Positions 30,079 to 38,918 of a stretch of 64,000 nt of DNA are shown here, one piece after another. The stretch's first letter is position 1. Every line of letters starts with the position of its first letter. The translations under genes and the position numbers were made by a program. The DNA comes from G963665925 sp050596425 (lineage in GTDB: Bacteria > Bacillota > Clostridia > Peptostreptococcales > Acidaminobacteraceae). The notes below the pieces were generated by a model. The model saw only the letters and a program-made list of their open reading frames with translations. It searched no databases and was not told where the DNA came from. The DNA lies in assembly GCF_050596425.1 (NCBI RefSeq), contig NZ_CP192292.1, positions 310,001 to 374,000 of the forward strand. Direction: 5' to 3'.

Positions 30079-32178
30079 TTAGTGTTTATAATTTTCTACA
30101 GGTATTTTAATAATAATCTGTGTCCCTTCATGGGAGCTTTTAATGTCCATGACACCATTATGATTTTCAATAATTCGTGAACAGATGGAAAGACCTAGAC
30201 CAGACCCCTTATCCCGTGTGGTGAAAAAAGGTGTGAAGATCTTGCTGACTTGTTCAGGATCGATGCCTTCACCGGTGTCAACAATATGAATATCCATTGT
30301 TCCGCTGACTTCGCTATAGAGTGTGACAATATCAATATGACCGCCTTCAGGCATAGCCTGAACTGCGTTCAGTATTAAGTTAATGAAGACTTGTTTCATT
30401 TGTTCATAGTCAACAAGAACCAAATCTTGTTTTGTGAACCTATGGCGAATCTGAATGTTTTTTGTGGACTGGTCCTTACGAATCAATTTGATGGTATCTT
30501 CAATAATATCATTCATATGGAAGCGCCCAAGTTTTGGTGTGTTTGGGCGGGCAAAGCTTAGGAAGCGGTCGATCATTGTGTCGAGCCGGTCCGCTTCTTG
30601 AAGAATAACATTTATATCAGAACGGACTTGCGTGTTGTCATCCACTTCCCTCAAGACAAGTTGCGCGTAGCCCCGAATCGAAGATAGGGGATTTCGAACT
30701 TCATGCGCAACGCCTGCAGCAAGTTCCCCAAGTTGTGAAAGTTTCTTAGCTCGAATGATACTTTCCTCAAAGTTGCGTTTGGCATCAAGGGGGTTAAGCA
30801 GGACCGTCAGTCCAATAAAGTGATCGTGGCTATCATATTGAATGAGCACGCTGTAATTGATCTTGCTTTCCTGGCCACCAGGCAGTTGTATAGAGCAAAC
30901 TGCATCGTGGAGAGTCTTTTGAGTTTTGAACATGTTAGAAATGGAGACCAGCAGTGGTCGCAAGTGGGTTGATGTTTGCTGGGAAATTGACTGACCAAGA
31001 AGGTCTTCCTTGTTGACCTTTAAAAATTCAAGGGCCGGTGGATTGATAGATGATACAAGTCCGTTATGGTCTACGGTAATTATCCCACTGGGCAGGCCTT
31101 CAATTAACTTGTCAATACTGCCACGTATGAGATCAATGTGGGCAGCCTCACCAGACTTCTCCAGAACACGTTGCATCATAAAATGAAGCTCTTCTAAAAG
31201 AAGATCAAAGGAGTTGGCGAGATTTTTAACTTCATCACTGATGACAACGTCTGAAGCAAACTTCTGATTGTTGTCTATAAGGGCATTAGTCTTTTCCATT
31301 AACAGGCGAATGGGCAAGGTCACATGATGGGATATAATAGCTGATAGAGAGTAGAATAGAGCTAAAACCACCATAATGACATAGAAAAAATGTTTAGTAA
31401 TCTCTTTTTTTACAAGAAGGGCTTCATCGATGTTTTGGGAAATTTCAATATACCACTGGTCTGTCTGACTGGGATATTTTATAAGGGGATGGGTCGCAAT
31501 AATGACTTCCTGTCCACTCCTATCGGTAATTTGAACCCCAGATAACTGGTTTGATTCATCTTGGGGATCATATAGTTTTAAAGTGGCGGAGCCTGTTTGC
31601 CCAATTCTTATGTCATTTAAAATATCGTTTATAGCATTGAAGTTCATAACTTCTACAATGTGCCCAGTCACGTCTCCAAAGCTGTTGGTGAGTGATTTTG
31701 AAAAGTAGATATATTTTTTATTATCAATTTTACGAATATCAGAAGTATAAGATTCGTGACCCAGTAAATCAGGTAAAAGCTGATTCAGATCTAACCTTAG
31801 GGCAGGTGAAAGCTGACCTGATTTAAGGATAGGGGCCCCATCGTTATTATAGGTTAATACGGCATCGTATGCTTTGTAAGCGCTTATAACATTGCTTAAA
31901 TAGCGGAGCCGAGTTTGGTTGGATATGTCAGGAAGTGTGAATATTTGAGACTTGGAAAGGACCTCTGCATCCGCAGAACGTTCAAAGAGAAAGCGCTCAA
32001 TTTTATTGGATGTTAATGAAGCAAGGGTGAGAATTTCCTTTTCCTTATTGGTCAGCGTGTCTTCAATGGTATTTTGGTAGAATACAATTCCTAAAGTTAT
32101 AGTCATTAATGTAGACATAATCATGAGCAGTCCCATGATCTTGGTTTGCTGGGATGCATTTTTAATTTTATGGATCAT
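30079..32178 (-). CDS. Membrane sensor histidine kinase, partner of the NtrC-type regulator
   Basis: 699 residues. Transmembrane helix 1 (about 14-34) and helix 2 (about 263-285) enclose an extracytoplasmic sensor of about 225 residues that looks Cache-like. A HAMP region follows, then a PAS domain (about 355-470), HisKA with phospho-acceptor His492 in GVAHEVRNPLSS, and an HATPase domain ending in GSGLGLSICSRIIENHNG. Unlike soluble NtrB, it senses something outside the membrane, so the signal may be an extracellular small molecule instead of, or besides, nitrogen status. AAGGAGAT precedes ATG. It is transcribed with the regulator. Confidence 0.92.
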   Translation of the reverse strand: MIHKIKNASQQTKIMGLLMIMSTLMTITLGIVFYQNTIEDTLTNKEKEILTLASLTSNKIERFLFERSADAEVLSKSQIFTLPDISNQTRLRYLSNVISAYKAYDAVLTYNNDGAPILKSGQLSPALRLDLNQLLPDLLGHESYTSDIRKIDNKKYIYFSKSLTNSFGDVTGHIVEVMNFNAINDILNDIRIGQTGSATLKLYDPQDESNQLSGVQITDRSGQEVIIATHPLIKYPSQTDQWYIEISQNIDEALLVKKEITKHFFYVIMVVLALFYSLSAIISHHVTLPIRLLMEKTNALIDNNQKFASDVVISDEVKNLANSFDLLLEELHFMMQRVLEKSGEAAHIDLIRGSIDKLIEGLPSGIITVDHNGLVSSINPPALEFLKVNKEDLLGQSISQQTSTHLRPLLVSISNMFKTQKTLHDAVCSIQLPGGQESKINYSVLIQYDSHDHFIGLTVLLNPLDAKRNFEESIIRAKKLSQLGELAAGVAHEVRNPLSSIRGYAQLVLREVDDNTQVRSDINVILQEADRLDTMIDRFLSFARPNTPKLGRFHMNDIIEDTIKLIRKDQSTKNIQIRHRFTKQDLVLVDYEQMKQVFINLILNAVQAMPEGGHIDIVTLYSEVSGTMDIHIVDTGEGIDPEQVSKIFTPFFTTRDKGSGLGLSICSRIIENHNGVMDIKSSHEGTQIIIKIPVENYKH

Positions 32179-32410
32179 GGTATCTCCTTAGTCTTTTTTC
32201 TTGTTCTTATTATATGTATGTCATTATAAATTATACAAGAGCAAATTGATGGGGCGCCAATATGTATACTGTGCTCCCTTGTCATACCATGTCCGGTATT
32301 TTGCTTAATAGATGTTTTAGCATTATTCACAGCAGAAGCTTGTGATGAGCTGAATGAATTTAGAATAAACCTGAACAGACAAACCAGCAGAAGCAAAAAA
32401 GTGCATAAGA

Positions 32411-32444
32411 AAAAGCTGCAAGCCTATAAGGATGCAGCTGCTTT
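32411..32444 (-). terminator. Terminator of the small cysteine-containing gene
   Basis: On the minus strand AGCTGCA pairs with TGCAGCT across a 12-nt loop, followed by TTTTCTT. It sits directly downstream of the gene at 32458-32853. Confidence 0.65.
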
Positions 32445-32457
32445 CAAATTTTGAATA

Positions 32458-32853
32458 TTAATAAAGATTGTATTTACCTAGTGTCTGAATACGGTCATAT
32501 TCTTTAAGAAAAACATCGTACAGATTCACATCAGACTTATTACACATAGCTGCAAGATAAAACATCAGATTTCCAATTTCGGATTCAATCTTTTCGCGGC
32601 AAACCGGGCATAATTCTCCAGAAAGTTCTGCATGACTGTGATCCTTTAGTTGATCATAGATAGCATCTTCAGGAAGATCCTTTGCGCTATTTGAAAGTTG
32701 CAAGCATCCACAAGTTGTGATCGTTTTTGCGACCGCCCTATTGACCTTTGATGATGCTTCCGAAAACTTTGTGATGATATCGAGCAGGCTGACATGACGG
32801 AAGAGTGCCTCATCAACACTATTTTGAAATTGATCGATTATCAAATCCTTCAT
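32458..32853 (-). CDS. Conserved clostridial protein with CGC and CPVC motifs
   Basis: 131 residues, soluble, with no signal peptide. The N-terminal half is helical (RHVSLLDIITKFSEASSKVN) and leads to TTCGCLQ; a CPVCREKIESEIG motif lies near residue 83. The pair could bind a metal. The C-terminal LMFYLAAMCNKSDVNLYDVF followed by LGKYNLY resembles the helices of MazG-like proteins. I recall relatives annotated DUF1573 in Clostridia, but am not certain. GGGAGG lies 8 bp before the start. It is divergent from carD. Function unknown. Confidence 0.75.
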   Translation of the reverse strand: MKDLIIDQFQNSVDEALFRHVSLLDIITKFSEASSKVNRAVAKTITTCGCLQLSNSAKDLPEDAIYDQLKDHSHAELSGELCPVCREKIESEIGNLMFYLAAMCNKSDVNLYDVFLKEYDRIQTLGKYNLY

Positions 32854-32990
32854 GGTTTTACCTCCCTATTTTTGGGTTGTCGCCTAACTCATTTTATCAT
32901 AATACTCTGAATATTTGAAGTCGATTCATGACTCTATAAGTTCATGTAAAGATTTCGTGAACAAGAATCCCATATTGCACGACTACAGTA

Positions 32991-33020
32991 TTGACAGTGC
33001 CTGTGGCACTGTGATAAAAT
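32991..33020 (+). promoter_or_regulatory. Upstream carD promoter with palindromic operator
   Basis: TTGACA (32991-32996), 18 bp and TAAAAT (33015-33020). A perfect 8+8 bp palindrome, ACAGTGCC (32994-33001) and GGCACTGT (33005-33012) around TGT, fills the spacer: a good candidate repressor site. Confidence 0.6.
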
Positions 33021-33031
33021 ATTCGATTAAT

Positions 33032-33061
33032 TTGACCTTTTCTGTATTTTTCTGCTATAAT
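33032..33061 (+). promoter_or_regulatory. Second carD promoter
   Basis: TTGACC (33032-33037), 18 bp and extended -10 TGCTATAAT (TATAAT at 33056-33061), 35 bp before the carD start. Confidence 0.7.
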
Positions 33062-33095
33062 AGAGATACACTAGTTGACACAGGGAGGGAATATC

Positions 33096-33575
33096 ATGTT
33101 TCAAATAGGCGATAAAGTGGTCTATCCGATGCATGGAGCAGGCATCATCGAAGGTGTTGAGGAAAAAGAAATACTAGGCGAAACACGAAAGTACTATGTG
33201 CTCCGGCTACCGCTTAAGAACATGAAGGTTCTTCTTCCGGTGGACAATATCGATCAGCTTGGTCTTCGCAACATCATTTCATCAGACCAAGTGACGGGCG
33301 TGTTTGGAGTCTTAAAAGAAGATATTTCAGCAATGCCTCAAAATTGGAATCGTAGATACCGTTCCAATATGGAAAAGGTCAAGAGCGGAGATATATATGA
33401 AGTGGCGGATGTGGTTCGAAACCTCATGCTGATGGATCGAGAAAAGGGTCTATCAACAGGAGAAAGAAAAATGTTAACGAACTCAAAGCAAATACTCGTC
33501 AGTGAACTATGTCTTGCAAATGACAGCACAGAAAAGGAAATTCTTAAATTAATTGACGATGCACTTCAAAGTTAG
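33096..33575 (+). CDS. carD: CarD-family RNA polymerase-binding regulator
   Basis: CarD proteins bind the RNA polymerase beta subunit and stabilise open complexes. The N-terminal Tudor-like domain reads MFQIGDKVVYPMHGAGII with the usual VLRLPLKNMKVLLPVDN, followed by a helical C-terminal domain with a conserved tryptophan region (MPQNWNRRYRSNMEKVKSGD). 159 residues. An upstream in-frame codon at 33075 is open, but GGGAGGGA at 33083-33090 fits ATG 33096. Two promoters precede it, one with an operator-like palindrome. Confidence 0.93.
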   Translation: MFQIGDKVVYPMHGAGIIEGVEEKEILGETRKYYVLRLPLKNMKVLLPVDNIDQLGLRNIISSDQVTGVFGVLKEDISAMPQNWNRRYRSNMEKVKSGDIYEVADVVRNLMLMDREKGLSTGERKMLTNSKQILVSELCLANDSTEKEILKLIDDALQS

Positions 33576-33609
33576 TGCAGGCATGATGAAATAAGAATAG
33601 CTTGATTTT

Positions 33610-33669
33610 AAAGCGCCTTCTGAGCTTAATGGATTTATATCCATTGATTGTTCAGAGGGCTTTAATTTT
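33610..33669 (+). terminator. Terminator after carD
   Basis: A long imperfect hairpin: AAAGC near 33610 and CTTCTGA pair with TCAGAG and GCTTT (33652-33663), enclosing the inner stem AATGGAT/ATCCATT; ends in TTTAATTTT. Confidence 0.6.
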
Positions 33670-33891
33670 GCATGTCTAGCCTGAATATTCAAATAATAAG
33701 GGCCGTTTAAACGGAATATGTATAAAATATACGCACTCCATTACGAAATGATTAAAATGCATGGATTCGTGTTCCCTTTTATTATGTTTTTAGGTATAGT
33801 AATGCTATGGTTAAAAATCCCAAAACCGTGTTGTTGTGCGATTTTGGGGTATGTCAATGAATAGTGTTTCTCATGGAAAGGAGGAAATGGT
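33670..33891 (+). other. Intergenic region before the PIN-TRAM gene
   Basis: The carD to PIN-TRAM gap is 316 bp in all. After the carD terminator it contains a -10-like TATAGT (33795-33800) with a poor -35, and a hairpin CCCAAAA/TTTTGGG around 33819-33848. No gene is seen. Confidence 0.4.
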
Positions 33892-34992
33892 GTGATCAAA
33901 AAAGTCATACGCGGTGTATTGGCACTGGCTGGTGGTTCGGCAGGATTTGCTTTCGGACTCGTGCTTGTACAAAGCCCGCAAATTATGGAACTACTTGGCG
34001 AGAGTAATCAAGCTGGACTTATACCTTTTATTTTACCACTCTTAGTGGGCATTCTTTTTGGATTTATCGTTTATATACTTGGACCAATGATTATACGTTC
34101 AGGTGTAAAACTTGCCAAGTACACAGAGTTAGAACTCGAAAAGATACCAACCAATCAAGTGATTGTTGGCACAGTGGGGCTTATTCCTGGTTTGATGATT
34201 GCGTATTTGGTGAGTGATCTGTACAAGATTATTCCAATACCATTTGTGAGTCAGGCCCTGTCAGTGGTGACTTATATTTTTCTAGGGTATTTAGGTGTTA
34301 GCATTGCCACCCGGAATTTATCGGATATGTCCAGATTGCCTGATTTTTTCAGAAAGCAGACTGAGGCGTCTGAAAAGGCCCAGGTCGTTAAGGTTTCTGG
34401 AGCAAAGCCAAAAATTTTAGACACGAGTGTTATTATTGATGGCCGTATTTCCGATATCAGTAAAACGGGTTTTGTGGAAGGGCCTATTGTTATTCCGGAG
34501 TTTGTACTGGAAGAACTGCGCCACATAGCGGATTCTTCTGATGCTCTTAAGCGAAATAGGGGACGCCGTGGTCTTGATATTCTTAGGGCCATTCAACAGG
34601 ATATCACTATGGAAGTTCAAATCACGGATGCTGATTTTGAAGATGTTGCCGAAGTGGATGTAAAACTTCTTAAACTGGCACAAAAAATTGATGGAGTGGT
34701 TGTAACAAACGACTACAATCTCAATAAGGTGGCAGACCTGCAAGGGGTTCCAGTCTTAAATATCAATGAACTGGCCAATGCTGTCAAGCCTGTGGTTTTA
34801 CCGGGAGAAGAGATGGTTGTCACAATCATTAAAGAGGGTAAGGAGTCCAATCAGGGCGTTGCTTACCTAGACGATGGAACCATGATTGTCGTAGAGGGCG
34901 GAAGAAAGTTCATTAACCAGACAAAACAGGTAACGGTTACAAGTGTTCTACAAACAGCTGCAGGTAGAATGATATTCGCAAAACCAGCTTAA
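33892..34992 (+). CDS. Membrane-anchored PIN-TRAM domain protein (YacL-like)
   Basis: Matches the Bacillus YacL architecture: four transmembrane helices in residues 1-140, a PIN nuclease-fold domain from about 172, and a C-terminal TRAM (predicted RNA-binding) domain (VVLPGEEMVVTIIKEGKE onward). PIN acidic residues are kept: Asp177 in ILDTSVIIDGR, Glu in PEFVLEELRHIAD and Asp in GVVVTNDYNLNKVA. It may therefore be an RNase, but the role in the cell is unproven. It starts at GTG 33892 with AAAGGAGG 7 bp upstream. This gene precedes ispD in many Firmicutes. 366 residues, normal. Confidence 0.92.
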   Translation: MIKKVIRGVLALAGGSAGFAFGLVLVQSPQIMELLGESNQAGLIPFILPLLVGILFGFIVYILGPMIIRSGVKLAKYTELELEKIPTNQVIVGTVGLIPGLMIAYLVSDLYKIIPIPFVSQALSVVTYIFLGYLGVSIATRNLSDMSRLPDFFRKQTEASEKAQVVKVSGAKPKILDTSVIIDGRISDISKTGFVEGPIVIPEFVLEELRHIADSSDALKRNRGRRGLDILRAIQQDITMEVQITDADFEDVAEVDVKLLKLAQKIDGVVVTNDYNLNKVADLQGVPVLNINELANAVKPVVLPGEEMVVTIIKEGKESNQGVAYLDDGTMIVVEGGRKFINQTKQVTVTSVLQTAAGRMIFAKPA

Positions 34993-35019
34993 TGAAAAGA
35001 TAAATTTTATAAAGTCCAG

Positions 35020-35047
35020 AAAAGGTGCCCAAGAGGCACCTTTTATT
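35020..35047 (+). terminator. Terminator after the PIN-TRAM gene
   Basis: AAAAGGTGCC, a 5-nt loop and GGCACC followed by TTTTATT. Confidence 0.85.
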
Positions 35048-35173
35048 CGTATGGGCTTTCCTGAGTCTGCCATATGGCCTTAACTTGGTTACATGTAAAA
35101 TATAGGTCGGTTCTTGCTTGAAATGATGCATAAAAGCAGAAGCTTTGTGCTAAAATATGAATGAGGTGATCTC

Positions 35174-35893
35174 ATGAAAAAGGTGGTAGCCATAATACCA
35201 GCCGCGGGTAGCGGGAAACGGATGAATGAGTCCGTTAATAAGCAGTTTTTAAAAATAGGAGACAAGACCGTTATTGAAAGAACGCTTGCAGCCTTTGAAG
35301 CCTCTAAGCAGGTATCAGAAGTAATTCTTGTGACGAAATATGAAGAAATCCCTTCACTGAATAATATTATAAAAGCCTCTGGTATAAAGAAAGTCAGAAG
35401 CCTTGTAGAGGGAGGCGCTGAGAGACAAGACTCCATATACAATGGTCTCAAGGAGACAAGGTCAGACGATGATTGGATATTGGTTCATGATGGAGCCAGA
35501 CCCTTTATTACCTCGACTATGATTGATGAAATGGTGGAGGCTTTGCTGATGGAAAATGAACAACAGGCTCAATCAAGGTACAAATCCCTCGTCATGGCCG
35601 TGCCTTCAAAAGATACAGTTAAGCGGGTCAAGGGGAATAAGGTGGAGGAAACATTAAATCGTTCTGAGCTGTTCAATATTCAAACCCCCCAGGCTTTTTC
35701 AAGAGAACTGCTTGTTGAGTCTTATGACAAGGCAATTCAAGCGGGGTATAAGGGGACAGACGATGCATCCATCGTTGAGTGGATGGGCCATGATGTCTTT
35801 ATACATATGGGCTCCTATGAAAATATTAAGATAACAACACCAGACGACTTGTATCTAGGTGAAGCCATATTGAAGAAGAGAGGAGAAATATAA
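35174..35893 (+). CDS. ispD: 2-C-methyl-D-erythritol 4-phosphate cytidylyltransferase
   Basis: Third step of the non-mevalonate isoprenoid pathway: joins CTP to MEP. The nucleotide-binding start is IIPAAGSGKRM with KQF following (the CTP loop), VHDGARPF in the middle, and a KITTPDDL C-terminal motif. 239 residues, normal. GAGGTG precedes ATG. The stop codon overlaps the ispF start by one base (TAATG), so the two are translationally coupled. Confidence 0.96.
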   Translation: MKKVVAIIPAAGSGKRMNESVNKQFLKIGDKTVIERTLAAFEASKQVSEVILVTKYEEIPSLNNIIKASGIKKVRSLVEGGAERQDSIYNGLKETRSDDDWILVHDGARPFITSTMIDEMVEALLMENEQQAQSRYKSLVMAVPSKDTVKRVKGNKVEETLNRSELFNIQTPQAFSRELLVESYDKAIQAGYKGTDDASIVEWMGHDVFIHMGSYENIKITTPDDLYLGEAILKKRGEI

Positions 35894-36366
35894 TGCGAAT
35901 AGGCACTGGATATGATGTTCATAAGCTTGTTGAGGACAGACCCCTTATTTTGGGTGGCGTTAAAATCCCCCATGAAAAAGGTCTTTTGGGGCACTCTGAT
36001 GCCGATGTTCTGGCACATGCCATTATGGATGCTCTTCTTGGAGCTGGCGCCTTAGGCGACATTGGGAAACACTTTCCAGACACGGACAAAGCTTATGAAG
36101 GGGCATCAAGTATAGAGCTCATGAAAGCTGTTGGGGAAATTTTAAAAGAGAATGGCTACAAGGTTGGAAATGTTGATGCGACGGTTATAGCCCAGAGCCC
36201 TAAACTAGCACCATATATTTTGGACATGAGAAAGAATATGGCACATGCCCTGGGCATTGACCTTGATAGAATCAGTGTAAAAGCCACAACAACAGAGAAA
36301 CTGGGTTTTGCTGGTCGAGGGGAAGGTATCGCTTCTGAAGCGGCAGCCCTTATTCATAAAAAATAG
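35893..36366 (+). CDS. ispF: 2-C-methyl-D-erythritol 2,4-cyclodiphosphate synthase
   Basis: Cyclises CDP-ME 2-phosphate to MEcPP, the step after IspD and IspE. The metal-binding motif GYDVHKL is at residues 6-12, with GHSDADVLAHA (second ligand site), GDIGKHFPDTD and a C-terminal GFAGRGEGIASEA. 157 residues; works as a trimer with the active site between subunits. Coupled to ispD. ispE is not in this window. Confidence 0.96.
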   Translation: MRIGTGYDVHKLVEDRPLILGGVKIPHEKGLLGHSDADVLAHAIMDALLGAGALGDIGKHFPDTDKAYEGASSIELMKAVGEILKENGYKVGNVDATVIAQSPKLAPYILDMRKNMAHALGIDLDRISVKATTTEKLGFAGRGEGIASEAAALIHKK

Positions 36367-36373
36367 ATTGAAG

Positions 36374-36406
36374 ATGGATTTCATACGTAATTTACGCATG
36401 ATCCAT
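36374..36406 (+). other. Inverted repeat after ispF
   Basis: ATGGAT-TT-CAT-A-CGTAA pairs with TTACG-C-ATG-ATCCAT around a single T. It makes a long hairpin with two bulged T but no T-tract, ending at the proS promoter -35. It may end ispDF transcripts or bind a protein. Confidence 0.45.
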
Positions 36407-36434
36407 TGACAAGAGATTGTCAATTCTATATATT
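36406..36434 (+). promoter_or_regulatory. Promoter of proS
   Basis: TTGACA (36406-36411), 17 bp and TATATT (36429-36434). ATTGACA is repeated in inverted form (TGTCAAT at 36418-36424) over the spacer. Confidence 0.75.
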
Positions 36435-36449
36435 AGACTCATTAGAATA

Positions 36450-36677
36450 CGAATGCGATGATAAAGACCAGTAGACAGTGACTGTTCGCAAGAGAGTGAA
36501 ATCCACCGGCTGAAAGATTTCTCGAAATAGAGCTGTTGAACCTACTTTTGAGCACATGGAAAACCATGCGGATGGACCCGATATCGTCTTTGAAAGTGAA
36601 CCCCCTGTGGGTTAATTAGAGTGGTACCGCGACCCTTCGTCTCTATAGAAATATAGATGATGAAGGGTCTTTTTTAT
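36450..36677 (+). promoter_or_regulatory. T-box riboswitch of proS (tRNA-Pro)
   Basis: A transcription-attenuation leader that senses uncharged tRNA-Pro. The specifier is CCT at 36541-36543 (after GTTGAA). The T-box core AGAGTGGTACCGCG is at 36618-36631; its bulge TGGT would pair with an ACCA tRNA end. The terminator stem GACCCTTCGTC...GATGAAGGGTC (36631-36669) is followed by six or seven T. Start of stem I is approximate. Confidence 0.93.
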
Positions 36678-36810
36678 TGTGAAGAAGATGCACTGTAGAT
36701 ATCACTTATGACCATCGTCTTCTGTGTAAACCTATAAGAAAAGGTTGTATTGTATAAACCTTGAAGAACATGGCCTCAGGGCCTGGGATAAATGAAGGAG
36801 TGAAAGTTTT

Positions 36811-38529
36811 ATGAGAATGAATCGCATGTATATGCCAACGCTTCGTGAAGTGCCATCGGAGGCTGAACTTCCAAGTCATCAACTGCTTTTAAGAGCGGGT
36901 ATGATTCGAAAGCTTGTTGCTGGAGTATATTCTTTTCTACCACTAGGCTATAGAGTTTTTAGAAAGGTAGAGCAAATTGTCCGTGAGGAAATGGATAACA
37001 TTGACGGTCAAGAGGTTCTTATGTCTGCCATTCAGCCAAAGGAACTATGGCAAGAGTCTGGTCGTTGGGAAAAGTTTGGTCCAGAAATGTTTAGATTAAA
37101 AGATAGAAGTGGTCGTGATTTCTGTCTTGGTCCAACACATGAAGAAATCTTTACTGACCTGATTAAGAATGAAGTGAATTCTTATAAGCAGTTGCCTTTA
37201 AATCTTTACCAAATTCAAACAAAGTATAGAGATGAAAAACGTCCACGTTTTGGTTTAATCAGAGCCCGTGAATTTGTTATGAAGGATGCTTATACTTTTG
37301 ATAAGGACAGAGAAGGCATGGTTGAGTCCTATGAGATCATGTGGGGAGCCTATGCGCGTGCTTTTGAAAGATGCGGACTGAAATTTAAGGTTGTTCAAGG
37401 GGACGCTGGCGCTATGGGTGATGGTGTATCCCATGAGTTTATTGCCTTATCAGAATATGGGGAAAGCTATATTGCTTACTGTGATTCATGTGATTACGCA
37501 GCAACCGATGAAAAAGCTGCTGTTGTGTATGACGTGGCTGACAAGGAAATGCAGGAAATGAAAAAGGTATCCACACCGGATATTAAGACAATAGATGATC
37601 TTGAAACATTCTTTAACACAGGGCGAGAAGCCTTTGTTAAGACACTTCTTTACAAGGCAGGCGACGAAATCGTAGCGGTTATGATTCCAGGGGATCGTGA
37701 ACTGAATGAAATCAAGTTGGTCAATGCAGTGGGCTGTGCTGAGCATGAACTTGAAATTGCCACAGAAGAAGATGTTGTAAGGGTTACAGGCAGTGCAGTT
37801 GGTTTTGCAGGTCCAATCGGTCTTCATGAAAACATTCGTCTCTTAGTAGACGAGCGTGTCACAAAAATGAAGAGCATGATTGTCGGTGCCAATGAAACAG
37901 ACTACCACCTTATCAATGTGGCTTATGGTAGAGACTTTGAAGGGGAAGTTGCTGGAGATCTTCTGATGGTTGTTGAAGGCGACACATGCCCTACGTGTGG
38001 CAAGCCACTTGTAATGGACAAAGGGATCGAAGTGGGCAACATCTTCCAACTTCAACTTAAATATTCAAAGGCTTTAAACCTTCAGTATCTAGATGAAAAT
38101 GGAAAGAGCCAGTACGTATGGATGGGATCACATGGTATCGGTATCTCAAGAACCATGGCTGCCATTATTGAACAGTACTATGATGAAAGCGGAATTAAAT
38201 GGCCACTGACAGTGGCACCTTACCATGTTGTTGTGACTGTGGTAGATGCCAAGAAATCTGTACAAATGGAACTGGGTGAGAAGATATACAATACTCTCAA
38301 GAAGCGTGGCATTGAAGTTGTGCTAGATGATCGTAAAGAGCGTGCAGGCGTTAAGTTTAATGACGCTGAGCTGATTGGCTTCCCACTGCGTGTAACTGTT
38401 GGCCGTGATGCCAAAGATGATATGGTCGAGTTTATTGTACGTGATACGGGCTCAAAGGAAAAGATTGAGTCAGAAAAAGTCACTGATCAGGTTCTTGACT
38501 ACTTCAACCAAGTTGGATTTGAACTATAG
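36811..38529 (+). CDS. proS: Prolyl-tRNA synthetase
   Basis: Class II synthetase, bacterial ProS type with an inserted editing domain. Motif 1 region HQLLLRAGMIRKLVAGVYSFLPLG, motif 2 with KYRDEKRPRFGLIRAREFVMKDAY, and motif 3 WMGSHGIGISRTMAAIIEQ are seen in order. The editing insertion lies at about residues 225-390, between motifs 2 and 3. A C-terminal anticodon-binding domain (VVVTVVDAKKSVQMELGEKI) ends it. 572 residues, normal. GAAGGAG precedes ATG. Expression is controlled by the T-box upstream. Confidence 0.96.
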   Translation: MRMNRMYMPTLREVPSEAELPSHQLLLRAGMIRKLVAGVYSFLPLGYRVFRKVEQIVREEMDNIDGQEVLMSAIQPKELWQESGRWEKFGPEMFRLKDRSGRDFCLGPTHEEIFTDLIKNEVNSYKQLPLNLYQIQTKYRDEKRPRFGLIRAREFVMKDAYTFDKDREGMVESYEIMWGAYARAFERCGLKFKVVQGDAGAMGDGVSHEFIALSEYGESYIAYCDSCDYAATDEKAAVVYDVADKEMQEMKKVSTPDIKTIDDLETFFNTGREAFVKTLLYKAGDEIVAVMIPGDRELNEIKLVNAVGCAEHELEIATEEDVVRVTGSAVGFAGPIGLHENIRLLVDERVTKMKSMIVGANETDYHLINVAYGRDFEGEVAGDLLMVVEGDTCPTCGKPLVMDKGIEVGNIFQLQLKYSKALNLQYLDENGKSQYVWMGSHGIGISRTMAAIIEQYYDESGIKWPLTVAPYHVVVTVVDAKKSVQMELGEKIYNTLKKRGIEVVLDDRKERAGVKFNDAELIGFPLRVTVGRDAKDDMVEFIVRDTGSKEKIESEKVTDQVLDYFNQVGFEL

Positions 38530-38538
38530 GGGGACGCT

Positions 38539-38805
38539 ATGAGCGAAAATTATAAAAAGTTTCAGCACAAGAACTGTGAATACTTCCCATGTCATAAGGG
38601 TGTCAGTGAAGACGTTTATAATTGCCTGTTCTGTTACTGTCCTTTATACATGCTGAAGGATGCCTGCGGGGGGAATTTTAAGTTTACCCACGGTATTAAA
38701 GACTGCTCTGACTGCACCATTCCACATGGTGAAAATAGTTATGAGTACATTATGAGTAAAATGAAAGATGTTATTGCCATTGGCAGTGACTTTGATGCAG
38801 ACTAA
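38539..38805 (+). CDS. Cysteine-rich small-domain protein
   Basis: 88 residues with nine cysteines arranged as NCEYFPCHKG, NCLFCYCPLY, DACGG and DCSDCTIPH. This matches the cysteine-rich small domain family (zinc- or iron-sulphur-binding suspected), often near cobalamin or tRNA genes. The gene starts 9 bp after proS with AGGGGGA as ribosome site, so it is probably in the same T-box-controlled transcript. Function unknown. Confidence 0.82.
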   Translation: MSENYKKFQHKNCEYFPCHKGVSEDVYNCLFCYCPLYMLKDACGGNFKFTHGIKDCSDCTIPHGENSYEYIMSKMKDVIAIGSDFDAD

Positions 38806-38852
38806 GTAAACCCATCATATGAACGCCGTATATATGTGGTTTTGAATGTTAT

Positions 38853-38890
38853 AAAAATCCCGAAGGCAAAAGGCCTTCGGGATTTTTATG
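38853..38890. terminator. Bidirectional terminator between convergent genes
   Basis: A 15-bp perfect stem (38853-38867 with 38873-38887), A5 at one foot and T5 at the other, serving the proS operon (plus) and the lipoprotein gene (minus). Confidence 0.92.
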
Positions 38891-38918
38891 TCTTAATGTG
38901 TATTCTTTTATAAAGATG

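Noticed and set aside
32175..32396. 73-codon minus-strand frame before the histidine kinase
   Set aside because: No recognisable family or ribosome site; overlaps the kinase start; this is the kinase leader.
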